From: Paenibacillus sp. V4I7 | GTDB lineage: Bacteria > Bacillota > Bacilli > Paenibacillales > NBRC-103111 | Reading direction: 5' to 3' | Assembly: GCF_030817275.1 (NCBI RefSeq) | Contig: NZ_JAUSZD010000001.1 | Location: 186,001-250,000, forward strand | Length of the DNA stretch: 64,000 bases | Part shown: positions 35,085 through 43,647 of the stretch, one piece after another | How positions within the stretch are numbered: position 1 is the stretch's first letter | Layout: each line of letters starts with the position of its first letter | The notes under the pieces: model-generated | The model's input: the letters and a program-made list of their open reading frames with translations, nothing else | What the model was told of the DNA's origin: nothing | The model's database searches: none | Position numbers and translations under genes: made by a program

Positions 35085-36106
35085 TGGTCTTCCTCCTCGC
35101 ACTCATCGTCCCAGTCATCAATATCTAGTTCATCTTCATCGAATTCCTCATCATCCAATTCGTGTTCATCAGGATCGGGATTAGAGCCATCATCCTGTTT
35201 TGCAGGTCGCTTTGCAACGCTTGGCCTATCAACAGTTTGTTTAAGGGACGCCATTTCTTTCAGCGTATCCTTAAACAGTTCCTGCTGGGCCATACTTACA
35301 AATTCTGGCCGTACCCCAGACATCCGAGAGTCGAAGATGGCTTGATGAACAAGGATCGCTTTCTCTGTGAGCAAGGTGTTTATGATATTGTTTGCGAGCT
35401 GTGCAGCCATTTTATTTGTTGCGCAGCGCTGTGGTGCTGATTGGATTACTTCACCGCATCCCGGAATCCGAGACTCGGTATCCGTTAAAATCTCCGGATA
35501 TAGGCTACCAGCCGGCTCTAAAATTTTCCGTCCGTTATACTTTAGCCCAACCACAATTTGACCGCCGTTGCCAGTCTCAGGCTTAGCCTCATTCAACCGA
35601 TTGAGTGTTACACCGTGAACTCCCGCATCGATATACAGCAGTGTGCGCGCTTCCTCGGATCGGAAATAGGCATCCATGATCTGCCTCGTCGCATGGTTGT
35701 CCACCATGCCAATAAGAACGGGAAGAAAAATGGTGCTGCTATCCTTTCCTGGATCTGCCAGCAGACTGCCTAGATCAGACACATCCGCAATATACTCGGT
35801 ACGGCGGAACGTTTCAATTCCGTAAAAATCACCGTAACGCTCGGCAAGCGCTTGTACCTTAAATTGGTCGACCTCTTCCGGCTCAAAAATTTGATTACCC
35901 AAATTCTTCTTTTCAACCCGGTCTCCATCAACCAGCATAATATGTTCCAAGAAAAATGGTCGTTTATATCGATTATGCTGGAAAGCATTAAAATGTGTTC
36001 GAAGATCTTGGCAGAGCCCCCTGTAGAAATGGGAGCCGTTCGCCCCTAATCCGATAATTACAATCTGAAGATTAATGCGTTTATCAAATTGAATGATTCC
36101 TGGCAT
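35081..36106 (-). CDS. E1/ThiF-like adenylyltransferase (PRTRC-type)
   Basis: A 341-residue protein. 'IIGLGANGS' (17-25) is the nucleotide-binding loop, 'LVDGDRVEKKNLGNQ' (58-72) holds the Asp and Asn/Gln residues of the E1 active site, 'GMVDNHATR' (133-141) is the second conserved Asp loop, and 'IPGCGEVIQSAPQRCATN' gives two Cys (217, 228) where E1 enzymes have the catalytic or zinc Cys. The last 30 residues are almost all Asp and Glu. The family activates the C-terminus of ubiquitin-like proteins or amino acids as adenylates; PRTRC cassettes on plasmids combine it with a JAMM protein and protein B, as here. ATG 36106 follows GAGGAG. Confidence 0.75.
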   Translation of the reverse strand: MPGIIQFDKRINLQIVIIGLGANGSHFYRGLCQDLRTHFNAFQHNRYKRPFFLEHIMLVDGDRVEKKNLGNQIFEPEEVDQFKVQALAERYGDFYGIETFRRTEYIADVSDLGSLLADPGKDSSTIFLPVLIGMVDNHATRQIMDAYFRSEEARTLLYIDAGVHGVTLNRLNEAKPETGNGGQIVVGLKYNGRKILEPAGSLYPEILTDTESRIPGCGEVIQSAPQRCATNKMAAQLANNIINTLLTEKAILVHQAIFDSRMSGVRPEFVSMAQQELFKDTLKEMASLKQTVDRPSVAKRPAKQDDGSNPDPDEHELDDEEFDEDELDIDDWDDECEEEDQ

Positions 36107-36128
36107 GGAATCTCCTCCTCTTCATATT

Positions 36129-36165
36129 AAAAAATAGAGGCCTCCGCTTTTGCGGGTGCCTCCTA
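36129..36165 (-). terminator. Hairpin between JAMM and ThiF-like genes
   Basis: On the minus strand GGAGGCACCCGC-AAAA-GCGGAGGCCTC is followed by TATTTTTT; it probably lowers ThiF relative to JAMM expression. Confidence 0.7.
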
Positions 36166-36168
36166 CTT

Positions 36169-37506
36169 TTATACATACTGATGTACGCGATCAACCCATT
36201 CAGGCGGGAACGTGCATGCCGAATAGGTAGATTCAACGTCAAAAACATCTGCTATGTTCACATATAGATGCTGCCCATTGAACCCTGCACGAAATCTGTG
36301 ATCAATCGTCTGCTTATCTAAGTTCCCGAAGACACCGTAGACGCAAAGTGCTTTATCGTTACGGTCATCTACTGCGGAAAAAACAGCCGGCATCACATGA
36401 TGCGAGTGCATGATCAGAACAATATCTCGCTCCGGATCATCAGGATAATCAGCTTCAACATTAACAACATTTGCCCATTGCTCGGGACAATGCAGCTCAT
36501 AAGCTTCGGTCGTTCGGTTCCAGGCCACATAGACGAGTGCCTCACGTTTCTCTAGAACAAAGTGCTTGAAGAAATCAAGCGTCTGTTTCAGAAAAACTCC
36601 CGGGATCTTGTTCATTTTAAACGAAACCCCTTCAGTGACATTCTCCAGCGTTGGAACAACTTGTGCGGCTACCGTAACCTTAAGGTGCTTGTTCTCCCGA
36701 ACTTCATAGAGACGGCCGTCTCTTCCCGCGACGTAATTGATAGGCTTTGATGGAGCCTTTTCAAACTCGCTAAGCTTCCAGTGAAATGCTTGATAAGCGG
36801 GAAAACTATTGCCCATTTTGCCAGCACTGATGGAAGGAGTCAGTCGCTTGTTTTCTTTATCGACGCGCCACGCAACGGCTTCTTCGTTAGCAAACTCGAA
36901 ATAGTCAAGCGCTAGCGCAAGTCGTAGCATATCAACGGTTAGTTCGCCCTCTTGGACTTCCGGGATTTTCGTTTCTGTTGATGTCTGAGGTTGTGGTTTC
37001 TTTACAACAACTTCGTCATTATCCTCATCAACTTCCAGATCATCTTCTTCCTCGTCTTCCATTTCGGAATCTCTCGCCCCTTCGCCAGTGCCTTCCACAT
37101 TACCGCCTGCAGCAATGGCTGCTTCAGCTTCCGCTTTGGCCTGACGAGCTTTATCGAGGTCTTCCTTTACTTCCTGAGGAACCATACCCCATAGAGCAGT
37201 CTTCACTTCTTCGATATCCTGATCATTCATTTCCACAAGGCGCCTACTAAGGTCGGAAACAGAGAATGAATGCATAGCGTAATGTACGGTCCAATCAAGC
37301 CCGACAAGCATTTTACGGATATCGGCTTGTGTTTCGTACCGCCTAATGGTCGGCTTCGGCTTTACCTTAGATTTAGCACCTTTGGTATCACTTTTAGCTG
37401 TTCCCTTATCATTCGTCTGCTGCTTCTTCTTAGAAGCATTCTTGCCCGTTTCTACAACTGGTGCTGCAGCCCCTGCGTCAATACCAAGCATCGTAAGTAA
37501 GTCCAT
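36169..37506 (-). CDS. JAMM/MPN isopeptidase-like protein (PRTRC-A-like) with extra N-terminal domain
   Basis: A 445-residue protein. The C-terminal domain holds the full JAMM motif 'HSHHVMPAVFSAVDD' (367-381, H-x-H-x7-S-x2-D), the zinc site of deubiquitinating-type metalloproteases, followed by 'GVFGNLDKQTIDHRFRAGF'. The N-terminal half is unlike other JAMM proteins: a basic Lys-rich start (residues 20-55), a helical part, a very acidic stretch around 140-180, and a domain with 'LALALDYFEFANEEAV'. In the cassette it would cut conjugates or process a modifier made by the E1/E2-like pair. Start ATG 37506. Confidence 0.75.
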   Translation of the reverse strand: MDLLTMLGIDAGAAAPVVETGKNASKKKQQTNDKGTAKSDTKGAKSKVKPKPTIRRYETQADIRKMLVGLDWTVHYAMHSFSVSDLSRRLVEMNDQDIEEVKTALWGMVPQEVKEDLDKARQAKAEAEAAIAAGGNVEGTGEGARDSEMEDEEEDDLEVDEDNDEVVVKKPQPQTSTETKIPEVQEGELTVDMLRLALALDYFEFANEEAVAWRVDKENKRLTPSISAGKMGNSFPAYQAFHWKLSEFEKAPSKPINYVAGRDGRLYEVRENKHLKVTVAAQVVPTLENVTEGVSFKMNKIPGVFLKQTLDFFKHFVLEKREALVYVAWNRTTEAYELHCPEQWANVVNVEADYPDDPERDIVLIMHSHHVMPAVFSAVDDRNDKALCVYGVFGNLDKQTIDHRFRAGFNGQHLYVNIADVFDVESTYSACTFPPEWVDRVHQYV

Positions 37507-37622
37507 GTTTAATCGCCCCGCAGCTCATTCGTCCGCGGAACTTCCTCCCTTGTACATAAGTTATTTCATCACAGCAAATGTGATGGACCTTTTATTCGAA
37601 CGGGTCGTCACACCCGACGATA

Positions 37623-38753
37623 TCATAGAATGTCTGCCAAAACCTTGTCGGTTTCAACGAGATGCTTATCGTCAAAGTCTTGGCCGGCTAATTCAGCCAG
37701 AAGCTCGCGATAGTTCTTTTCCCCTACATATAAGTCGAAGTTCCGTTCCCCTTGAAGGAAAATATACGGATACGACTCGATATTTCTGAATTCCTTAAGT
37801 GCCGGGAAGTAATTCCAGCAGCAAACCATATTTCCGCTAACATGAGAGAATGGATACCGATACAATTTGGATTTTTCTGTAACTACCTCATCTTTGACTG
37901 CCGCAACCTTTGCATTGATTCGCCGATCGCTTAATTCAAAGATGAAAATGAGTTTCGGATGCCCAACCTGCTCGATCATTTGCCCTCTCAAATTCACGTC
38001 CCAGCGTGCCCGCTCCACCTCTAAAGCAATAACCGTCCGTTTCTTCGACTGCTTAAAATACAAGCAATTTCGTGGAAGAATCGGGGTCGTTAGCTCCAAA
38101 TCATCGAGATGCTCCTTAGCAAATTCGAGTACGACGTCTTTCTTGACTCTTTTTGCAAGGTGAGCCCACAGGTCGTTTATAGCGTCTTCTGACTCAAATT
38201 CCTTCACATGCCTCACAGTTGCATCCAAGATGGTTTTGATCGTTTCACGATCTGGTGTGTCGAAGACATGAGCCTTATCAAGCAGCAGCTCAAACATCCG
38301 CCGCAGATCATTTGGGTCTTCGATCTTAGATAGCTTTTCCGTCATTGCTTTCACGAGATTGTTATAGGCAGCGTTATCCACTTTTGGGATATTCGCATTC
38401 TCCAGCAATACTGCCAGAAGTTTACGCATGAGTTCATCATCCGATTTCCTATAACCGTCTGAGAGTTCTTCGATAATCGCATTTAGGATATCGTCGCGAT
38501 CACCGCTCGCCCCAACTTCAGCCTCGTAGCGGAAAAGTTCACTAATAAACGCTTTAGGGTCGTCAAGAATGGCGGTATATAGCATCCACGTATCTGCGCT
38601 ATGGATCATGTGCTTTTGTAGATCCACAGCATTCACCCTGACTTCCTGAACGACAACACCACCCATTATTCGCTCAACGATTGGCTTCTGGATACCTTCC
38701 TCATCGATGGTAATACGAGTTTGCATCAGTGTAGGCTTTACCAACGTTTCCAT
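37623..38753 (-). CDS. PRTRC-B/prokaryotic E2-like protein
   Basis: A 376-residue protein, ATG 38753 behind GGAGG. The N-terminal 200 residues are helical and not recognised. The C-terminal part reads 'TVIALEVERARWDVNL', 'LIFIFELSDRRINAKVAAV', 'LYRYPFSHVSGNMVCCWNYF', which fits the PRTRC system protein B pattern (LYR.P..NV...G..C.G), a family proposed to be E2-like; Cys-Cys in 'MVCCW' would be the candidate active site. Placement between JAMM and small genes and next to ThiF supports the assignment. No direct evidence for conjugation. Confidence 0.6.
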   Translation of the reverse strand: METLVKPTLMQTRITIDEEGIQKPIVERIMGGVVVQEVRVNAVDLQKHMIHSADTWMLYTAILDDPKAFISELFRYEAEVGASGDRDDILNAIIEELSDGYRKSDDELMRKLLAVLLENANIPKVDNAAYNNLVKAMTEKLSKIEDPNDLRRMFELLLDKAHVFDTPDRETIKTILDATVRHVKEFESEDAINDLWAHLAKRVKKDVVLEFAKEHLDDLELTTPILPRNCLYFKQSKKRTVIALEVERARWDVNLRGQMIEQVGHPKLIFIFELSDRRINAKVAAVKDEVVTEKSKLYRYPFSHVSGNMVCCWNYFPALKEFRNIESYPYIFLQGERNFDLYVGEKNYRELLAELAGQDFDDKHLVETDKVLADIL

Positions 38754-38784
38754 AGTTCATTCCTCCATTTCACATAGTGCGGTG

Positions 38785-39312
38785 CTAATTCCGCATAATC
38801 TTTTGACTCATACGCGCTTTACGAGCTGTGACACCGCGCCTAATCCTCCTTTTCGAAAGAGTTGGCGATTCTGTAACACGCTCGGTGAGGGCTTCTGCCG
38901 ACATTGTGCTGTTCGCTATACTGACGATTAGCTCAGAAAGGCTAAGTAGCTCATCAAATATCTCAAACAATGGGACACTGCAATTAAAGAACTCAAGCGA
39001 TATACCTTCCTCATGCACTTCGTAAGGCAGGCTCTCATTCTCATCTCCAAGCTCCCCAAGGCAGCCGTTCACACGATCGATGTTATCTTCGGAAAGCTCC
39101 ACTTTGATAAAATAGCCTTCATTCTCTATTTCCTCAATGCGTTCCCAACCAAAGAGTGTCGTAAGCACTTGCTCCAGGATATTTTCGCCGATTTTCCAGT
39201 CTTCATAAATCGGCAACCCTTTTTCCATCATCATACGAACCGTGACTAACATATTGAGACCTTGCAAATATTCCGATTGGACATCTGTTGTAAGACCGAG
39301 AAAGTGGCTCAT
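38785..39312 (-). CDS. Unknown acidic protein with basic tail (175 residues)
   Basis: Acidic helical body, then a strongly basic C-terminus ('KRRIRRGVTARKARMSQKI'). Its ATG overlaps the stop of the gene before (TAATG), so it is coupled. Second gene of the E1/E2/JAMM operon. No family recognised. Confidence 0.55.
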   Translation of the reverse strand: MSHFLGLTTDVQSEYLQGLNMLVTVRMMMEKGLPIYEDWKIGENILEQVLTTLFGWERIEEIENEGYFIKVELSEDNIDRVNGCLGELGDENESLPYEVHEEGISLEFFNCSVPLFEIFDELLSLSELIVSIANSTMSAEALTERVTESPTLSKRRIRRGVTARKARMSQKIMRN

Positions 39313-39656
39313 TAGAGCAACCTCCTTCTTCGATCAATTGGCAGAGCCCTAATCATATCGCTGATCCCCACGGTTCGATTGATTTCCATAATGGTTTGAT
39401 GTGAATTCTCCTGGTCGAAGTCTTCGGAACCATAGTCGGCTGCTACATAATGGTAGAGCTCCTCGTACAAGTTCTTTAGTTTTTGTACATCCATTGACTT
39501 CAGAACATCGAGAACATCCTTCACAATTGCACCGGGTCGGTAAGCAATGGCATGAAGCAGTATCTGTTCCATTTCAAATCGCTTAACATACTCCGAATTT
39601 AAAGCATCGGATTTAATACCAGCCCAAAACATTTCGTTGATCACCATAGTACCCAC
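39312..39656 (-). CDS. Unknown small protein, first gene of the E1/E2/JAMM operon
   Basis: 114 residues with a GTG start (39656), 7 bp after AAAGGAGG. Helical, ends in a basic RRRRLL. It comes directly after leader E. No ubiquitin-like fold is evident from the text. Confidence 0.55.
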   Translation of the reverse strand: MGTMVINEMFWAGIKSDALNSEYVKRFEMEQILLHAIAYRPGAIVKDVLDVLKSMDVQKLKNLYEELYHYVAADYGSEDFDQENSHQTIMEINRTVGISDMIRALPIDRRRRLL

Positions 39657-39680
39657 ATTCTTGCCTCCTTTGTTTTATAT

Positions 39681-39866
39681 GAAAAAAAGCGCTGTACAAG
39701 CGAAATATATCGCTCGAACACCGCTTTCTTTGCAACAGAAAAACCCCATACTAACTGCTCTTTACACAAGAAAACAGAAATTTTCCTGTGATAGACAACA
39801 GCCAACATAGGGCTTGAGAACTTGCGTAAAGGCCACTTAAGGCAAAAAATTCATATTCATATTTTA
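39681..39866 (-). promoter_or_regulatory. Promoter and leader element, family member E, with two terminators
   Basis: Minus strand: TAGACA, 17-bp spacer, TAAAAT (39861-39866), then TTTACGCAAG, CAAGCCCTATGTTGGC, an inner hairpin and GTATGGGGTTTTTC. A second hairpin (AAGCGGTGTTCGAGCG with CGCTTGTACAGCGCTT, plus TTTTTTT) follows immediately before the 39656 gene. The E1/E2/JAMM operon is therefore behind two successive stops. Confidence 0.65.
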
Positions 39867-40027
39867 CCATCGTGTTTATACCCTGTCTATATCGTATTTA
39901 CATATATTCCTTCCTCCATTTTCAAAGTGCATTTAATGATCTAATTATGTACATAATACATCCATAAATTGACCACGAATCGACCAATGTGTTATCATTA
40001 AAAGAAAAAACTGGAAGGGGCATACCT

Positions 40028-40291
40028 ATGACTGACCACGATCAATCTGTTCCTGAAACAATCCCCCCAAAGCGTGCTACGATTAAAAATCAGGATACTT
40101 TACAAAAGATGGAATGGATGAAAGAAAAGCTTAACATTTCTACGGATACTGACTTGGTCTCCGTCTCTCTTTCTTTGCTCCATATGTGCATAGAGCTGCA
40201 GGAAAAAGGATATGAAATTGGCGGATACAAGGAAAAGGGGATCTTTGGAGAGCGGGAATATCGAATGATCTCTTTGAATTTGATTCGTTAG
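40028..40291 (+). CDS. Small regulator-like protein, paralogue of the 41343 gene
   Basis: An 87-residue protein, ATG 40028 after GGAAGGGG. The core 'LNISTDTDLVSVSLSLLHM' followed by 'ELQEKGYEIGG' matches 'LNMNPEETISHALSLLNVS' and 'QLQEQGYQIQ' in the minus-strand gene 41343-41564, so both are one family. Strand-helix-helix order suggests a ribbon-helix-helix DNA-binding protein. Confidence 0.6.
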   Translation: MTDHDQSVPETIPPKRATIKNQDTLQKMEWMKEKLNISTDTDLVSVSLSLLHMCIELQEKGYEIGGYKEKGIFGEREYRMISLNLIR

Positions 40292-40356
40292 GTGAAATGA
40301 GAAAAACATCTGCTTTAAGAAATTAGACAATTGACCTACTAAAGGAGGTTATTGGA

Positions 40357-40533
40357 CTGGAAGCTAATATGGTTGTTCAAAATCAAGACGGAAAATTCTA
40401 CGTATATTTGGTCTATAAACTATTTGAAGATGTGAACACTCCTCTTCGCCATTTTATTGATTTGTTTGATACCGAGACTGAAGCGAAGGAATTCTCAAAA
40501 AAATTCGTTGTCCTATTGCAAGAGTCGGTTTAG
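40357..40533 (+). CDS. Small protein (58 or 54 residues), probable CTG start
   Basis: AAAGGAGG ends 8 bp before CTG 40357; the first ATG (40369) is 20 bp away, so the CTG is the better start although rare. The product 'DGKFYVYLVYKLFEDV ... ETEAKEFSKKFVVLL' looks like a folded small protein. Second gene after the 40028 regulator. Confidence 0.5.
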   Translation: MEANMVVQNQDGKFYVYLVYKLFEDVNTPLRHFIDLFDTETEAKEFSKKFVVLLQESV

Positions 40534-40675
40534 TAAGAATATACCGTTACTGGACGAAGAGATGTTTAGTTCGTATTTAAGAAATGCAATTTAATGTCTT
40601 TAATCATAATAGTCCAAAGTGATTCAATGGATTTACATTATCCTTGAATAGGAGACACATTGACCATATTCGCAT

Positions 40676-40714
40676 AAAAAAGCCGGCAATTAGAATTCTA
40701 ATTGCCGGCTTTTT
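40676..40714. terminator. Perfect bidirectional terminator
   Basis: AGCCGGCAATTAGAA (40681-40695) and its exact complement (40696-40710), flanked by AAAAA and TTTT. Confidence 0.9.
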
Positions 40715-40736
40715 ATTTGCTTTTGCTACTAATTGT

Positions 40737-40904
40737 TTATTGACCAAAAATAGTTTTGTAAAACGGTATCTCTACGTGATTAATGAATATAAAAATTGCA
40801 AATAAGATAATAGCTGAAAAACTGTAAGTCATCGGGATTTTCCTCTTTACCAAAAAATACACTGACAGTGCTAAAAGAATTCCCAATAATATATCAATCT
40901 TCAT
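40737..40904 (-). CDS. Small two-helix membrane protein (55 residues)
   Basis: ATG 40904 after AAAGGAGAG; stop TAA 40737-40739. Two hydrophobic segments (IDILLGILLALSVYFLV and SAIILFAIFIFI) around a short basic loop. Last gene of the minus transcript 41.6-40.7 kb. Holin-like size, no further evidence. Confidence 0.55.
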   Translation of the reverse strand: MKIDILLGILLALSVYFLVKRKIPMTYSFSAIILFAIFIFINHVEIPFYKTIFGQ

Positions 40905-41028
40905 GTATTATACTCTCCTTTTTTGAAATCCCTTTGTTAGTAAGATCGTTCTTGACCTTATCCGTTTATTAATTGATCTTTTTGCCACAGCAAATGATAT
41001 CCAATTAATTCTGGGAACTTCAATCATA

Positions 41029-41337
41029 TTATTTACTTTGCTTGCCAAAATAAAATCCAAGGAACGTGCCAATAAGTGGACTGATAGCACCAAAGATTAA
41101 CTTCAGAACCTCGATCGATTTATCGACATCTCCTTTGACAAGCAGTTGATATATAACGACCAAGAGGATAAAAGTGACCATAATACCAAAGAAACATAGC
41201 ATCGTTTTTAGCAAAAACGAACGTTCCGTCTTTACTTCATCGATGACTATTTTTTCTTGGTCACCCACTTTCATTTTGCCCTTTTGGTCGGAGCTCAACT
41301 GTTCTACTTTGACTTCATCCCATTTGATTTCAGTCAT
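41029..41337 (-). CDS. Membrane protein with two helices (102 residues)
   Basis: ATG 41337 behind GGAGGTGAG. A charged N-terminal half is followed by two membrane segments (TMLCFFGIMVTFILLVVIYQ and IFGAISPLIGTFLGFYFG). The second ends in a Gly-rich pattern, as in small channel or holin-like proteins. Directly after the 41343 gene, same operon. Confidence 0.55.
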   Translation of the reverse strand: MTEIKWDEVKVEQLSSDQKGKMKVGDQEKIVIDEVKTERSFLLKTMLCFFGIMVTFILLVVIYQLLVKGDVDKSIEVLKLIFGAISPLIGTFLGFYFGKQSK

Positions 41338-41342
41338 AGAGC

Positions 41343-41564
41343 TCACCTCCTAATTAATAAAATGTTTCTAACCTCCCGTATCCAGAATCCGATTTTTCGG
41401 CGTGCCTGAATTTGGTATCCCTGCTCTTGCAATTGAAGGCTTACATTAAGCAGCGACAACGCATGAGAAATCGTTTCCTCGGGGTTCATATTTAATTTGC
41501 GACACAACTCTTGAACCTCGGCTGGCAAGCTGCCTTTGGGTTCCATAGCACTGGCTTTGATCAT
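41343..41564 (-). CDS. Small regulator-like protein, paralogue of the 40028 gene
   Basis: A 73-residue protein, ATG 41564 behind GGAGGG. Same core as the plus-strand 40028 gene but with a basic end ('ARRKIGFWIREVRNILLIRR'). Probably DNA-binding. Confidence 0.55.
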   Translation of the reverse strand: MIKASAMEPKGSLPAEVQELCRKLNMNPEETISHALSLLNVSLQLQEQGYQIQARRKIGFWIREVRNILLIRR

Positions 41565-41675
41565 AGGTAGTTCCCTCCTACTAAATGTACATAGTTTGAT
41601 GCATTGTCTGATTGCCATGTTCCCAGTAATTGACTAACCCGTTACCTGCAATGGCACCACCTCCTTTCAAATAAA

Positions 41676-41708
41676 AAGGTGTTACCCCGTTGTTGGAGGT
41701 AACACCTT
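41676..41708. terminator. Bidirectional terminator
   Basis: AAGGTGTTACC (41676-41686) pairs with GGTAACACCTT (41698-41708); the minus strand continues with TTTTATTT. A consensus ribosome site AAAGGAGGTGG follows at once on the minus strand but has only an ATT-initiated 23-codon frame behind it. Confidence 0.75.
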
Positions 41709-41751
41709 CTTATTTCATAAATAGATACGTATCATTTGTACATAAGCGTCA

Positions 41752-42015
41752 TTAGGGCAGAATGAATCCCGCATTAATGACTTTCTTCTTATTCCATTTC
41801 AGCACTTTTAGAACAGCTGCAGCGTAGTGCTCGTCATAGAAATAATCATGGTGCGCAGCTATGAAGTTCTTGTGCAGACTTGGAATAATCCTTTTACCCG
41901 TTGTTGCCTCCATGCGAAGAATCTTTGAATATAAGCAGTGAGCTTTATATAAAAGGGTTCCTTCCTGGATAATTGCAACTTTTTGGGGTTTCTTCGTCTT
42001 AAACATAAAAAACAT
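41752..42015 (-). CDS. Unknown basic protein (87 residues)
   Basis: ATG 42015 is 7 bp after AGGAGG; earlier in-frame starts overlap it. Basic, with 'LHKNFIAAHHDYFYDEHYAAAV', a His/Tyr-rich stretch. Directly after leader G. Not recognised. Confidence 0.5.
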   Translation of the reverse strand: MFFMFKTKKPQKVAIIQEGTLLYKAHCLYSKILRMEATTGKRIIPSLHKNFIAAHHDYFYDEHYAAAVLKVLKWNKKKVINAGFILP

Positions 42016-42045
42016 ACTCATTCCTCCTGACATATTTTAGAAATG

Positions 42046-42191
42046 CAAAAAACCGCCCATAGGATGGTCTCATTCTTCTAGAATAACAAATATCCAAAAA
42101 TGGATAGACGTATTCTAGGAGCATAGATCCAACCCATAGGGCGGTAGACTTGAACAAGGTTAAAGATTGAAGATTACTTACATACTATCAT
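42046..42191 (-). promoter_or_regulatory. Promoter and leader element, family member G
   Basis: Minus strand: a TATGAT/GATAGT -10 region (about 42181-42191), CCTTGTTCAAGTC, ACCGCCCTATGGGTTGG, an inner stem and CCATCCTATGGGCGGT with TTTTTTG. ACCGCCC and GGGCGGT form the terminator stem. Confidence 0.65.
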
Positions 42192-42275
42192 ATTAAAATA
42201 TGGGATGTAAATAACTTCCACACTACCGTCCTTACATTTTTCATCCCTTACAAATGGTTATCGCCTATGTACATT

Positions 42276-42348
42276 GGTTCATGACATTTTTTACTGGTTC
42301 ATGATTCTTTTTACTGGTTCACGACTCTTTTTACTGGTTACGACTCTT
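42276..42348. repeat. Iteron-like 20-bp tandem repeats
   Basis: GGTTCATGACATTTTTTACT, GGTTCATGATTCTTTTTACT, GGTTCACGACTCTTTTTACT and a partial fourth unit follow with an exact 20-bp period (starts 42276, 42296, 42316 and 42336), in a gene-free stretch. Two helical turns per unit suits co-operative protein binding, such as a replication initiator or repressor. Confidence 0.65.
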
Positions 42349-42591
42349 ATAATTCTTCTCGTAAATTTGCCTGCATAGGGGGGAATCCGGGTGGAGTAAT
42401 TACTGACTACAGATAGTAAGAATGTTGTGTCCTTTGAGTTTATTTAAATTATATATAATAATAAATTTAATTTTAGGGTGACAAATAAGTTTTGAAGTGC
42501 AAGAAACCAGCAAATCAAAGGTTTTGCAGGAAGCTCCTTAATCGCAGCCGAAGCTTCAAAAAAGCAAACACCCGCTATCGTAGATATGAAA

Positions 42592-43647
42592 TCATCTCGT
42601 GGAGTGATCAATTCTTTGTTCAAGAACTCTTTCCCAGAAAGGTGAAAAAGCAAGTCCAAGTCGAACAGTGCCAAAATCTTTAAAAAAACGATCCTGAATA
42701 ATATCTCCATATGTCCGTATTACATTATCCAATTTGGATAATGCTTGTTGAGCCTGATCCACTAGAGGGTGCTTAAAGTCTGGTTGCCACCCCTCATCAA
42801 ATACGATTAGGCCTTCGTTCTCCAGAACATTAAGTTGATATCTGTCTTCGTCAGCACCTACAAATCCACCATAAGGCGATCCTTTGTAGTTATGATAAAG
42901 AACACTTGTTGCTAGACGGTTGAAGTTGGATAAGGTTTTCTTAGCGGTTTCTACAGCCTGCAAAAACGTATCCCATTCGCTCATTTGGGAATGATCCATC
43001 GCTTTCACTTGCTCGGCATCTTTCATACTACGGAGCTTCTCGTTTTCTGATTGTAGCGCCCTCACTTCGTCCTCGGTCATCTTAAATGCCTCGTTCAGCG
43101 CAGCATTTTGATCGCGTAACGTTTTCACTATGGCTGGCGTAATTGTCTCTCTCTTTTTCATTTCTTCTATAAACGGAGTGAGTGTTTCATTATAGAAATC
43201 CTGTGCTCTGCTTGTAAAACGAACCATTTGAGCAGCTGTTCCTATTTGTCTTTTGGTGAAGGCATCACCCAAGCGCTGAAGATCAGTTGTCGTAGTTAAG
43301 GTAAGAGCCTGCACCCAAGTACGGTATGGGGTTGCAGACAATGCATTATGATCTAATGGAGGAATAATAATTGGTACCAAAGCTTGCTGGTTTACCCACG
43401 CAGCACCTAACTCGCAGAGGCAAAATTGGCTTTCCAAATACCGTGGAGTAATTATCGGCAGAATCAAAGTTGCATCTATCATCCCTTTTCGGATTTCTTC
43501 GATCCAGTTACCTCCGAATGTAAGTTCTTCATCGGAAGTATAGAAGAAGTTATCCCTAGTTAGATTGAATTGGGTTTGAAGCATATCCATAAGTTTTGTT
43601 ACCATTTTGTTATCGGCTGTAGCGTGGCTAATAAAAATCTTTGTCAA
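42592..43647 (-). CDS. TIR-domain protein with coiled coil
   Basis: A 351-residue protein. Residues 1-140 are a TIR domain: 'MTKIFISHATADNKMV', 'FFYTSDEE' and 'CELGAAWV' with Glu79 at the usual NAD-glycohydrolase position. A coiled coil follows (about 165-215) and then a C-terminal helical domain with 'GFVGADEDRYQLNVL'. Bacterial TIR proteins of this layout are immune effectors that consume NAD or make cADPR-like signals. The partner sensor is not obvious; it stands next to the IS21-like remnant and the PAPS-reductase-like gene. Start ATG 43647 with a weak ribosome site. Confidence 0.8.
   Translation of the reverse strand: MTKIFISHATADNKMVTKLMDMLQTQFNLTRDNFFYTSDEELTFGGNWIEEIRKGMIDATLILPIITPRYLESQFCLCELGAAWVNQQALVPIIIPPLDHNALSATPYRTWVQALTLTTTTDLQRLGDAFTKRQIGTAAQMVRFTSRAQDFYNETLTPFIEEMKKRETITPAIVKTLRDQNAALNEAFKMTEDEVRALQSENEKLRSMKDAEQVKAMDHSQMSEWDTFLQAVETAKKTLSNFNRLATSVLYHNYKGSPYGGFVGADEDRYQLNVLENEGLIVFDEGWQPDFKHPLVDQAQQALSKLDNVIRTYGDIIQDRFFKDFGTVRLGLAFSPFWERVLEQRIDHSTR

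Noticed and set aside
37510..37620. Tiny frame (21 codons) overlapping the stop of the PRTRC-B-like gene
   Set aside because: ATGA overlap is attractive, but the peptide is short and a hairpin explains the sequence.
40908..41027. Possible 39-residue basic peptide between the 41029 and 40737 genes (minus)
   Set aside because: Plausible text and coupling position, but the ribosome site is weak; not enough to call.
41595..41665. Strong AAAGGAGGTGG site with a 23-codon frame starting at ATT (minus)
   Set aside because: ATT starts are very rare; could be a leader peptide, but no support beyond the site.
42444..42710. Minus-strand 88-codon frame past the TIR gene
   Set aside because: Overlaps the TIR gene end in another frame with no ribosome site.
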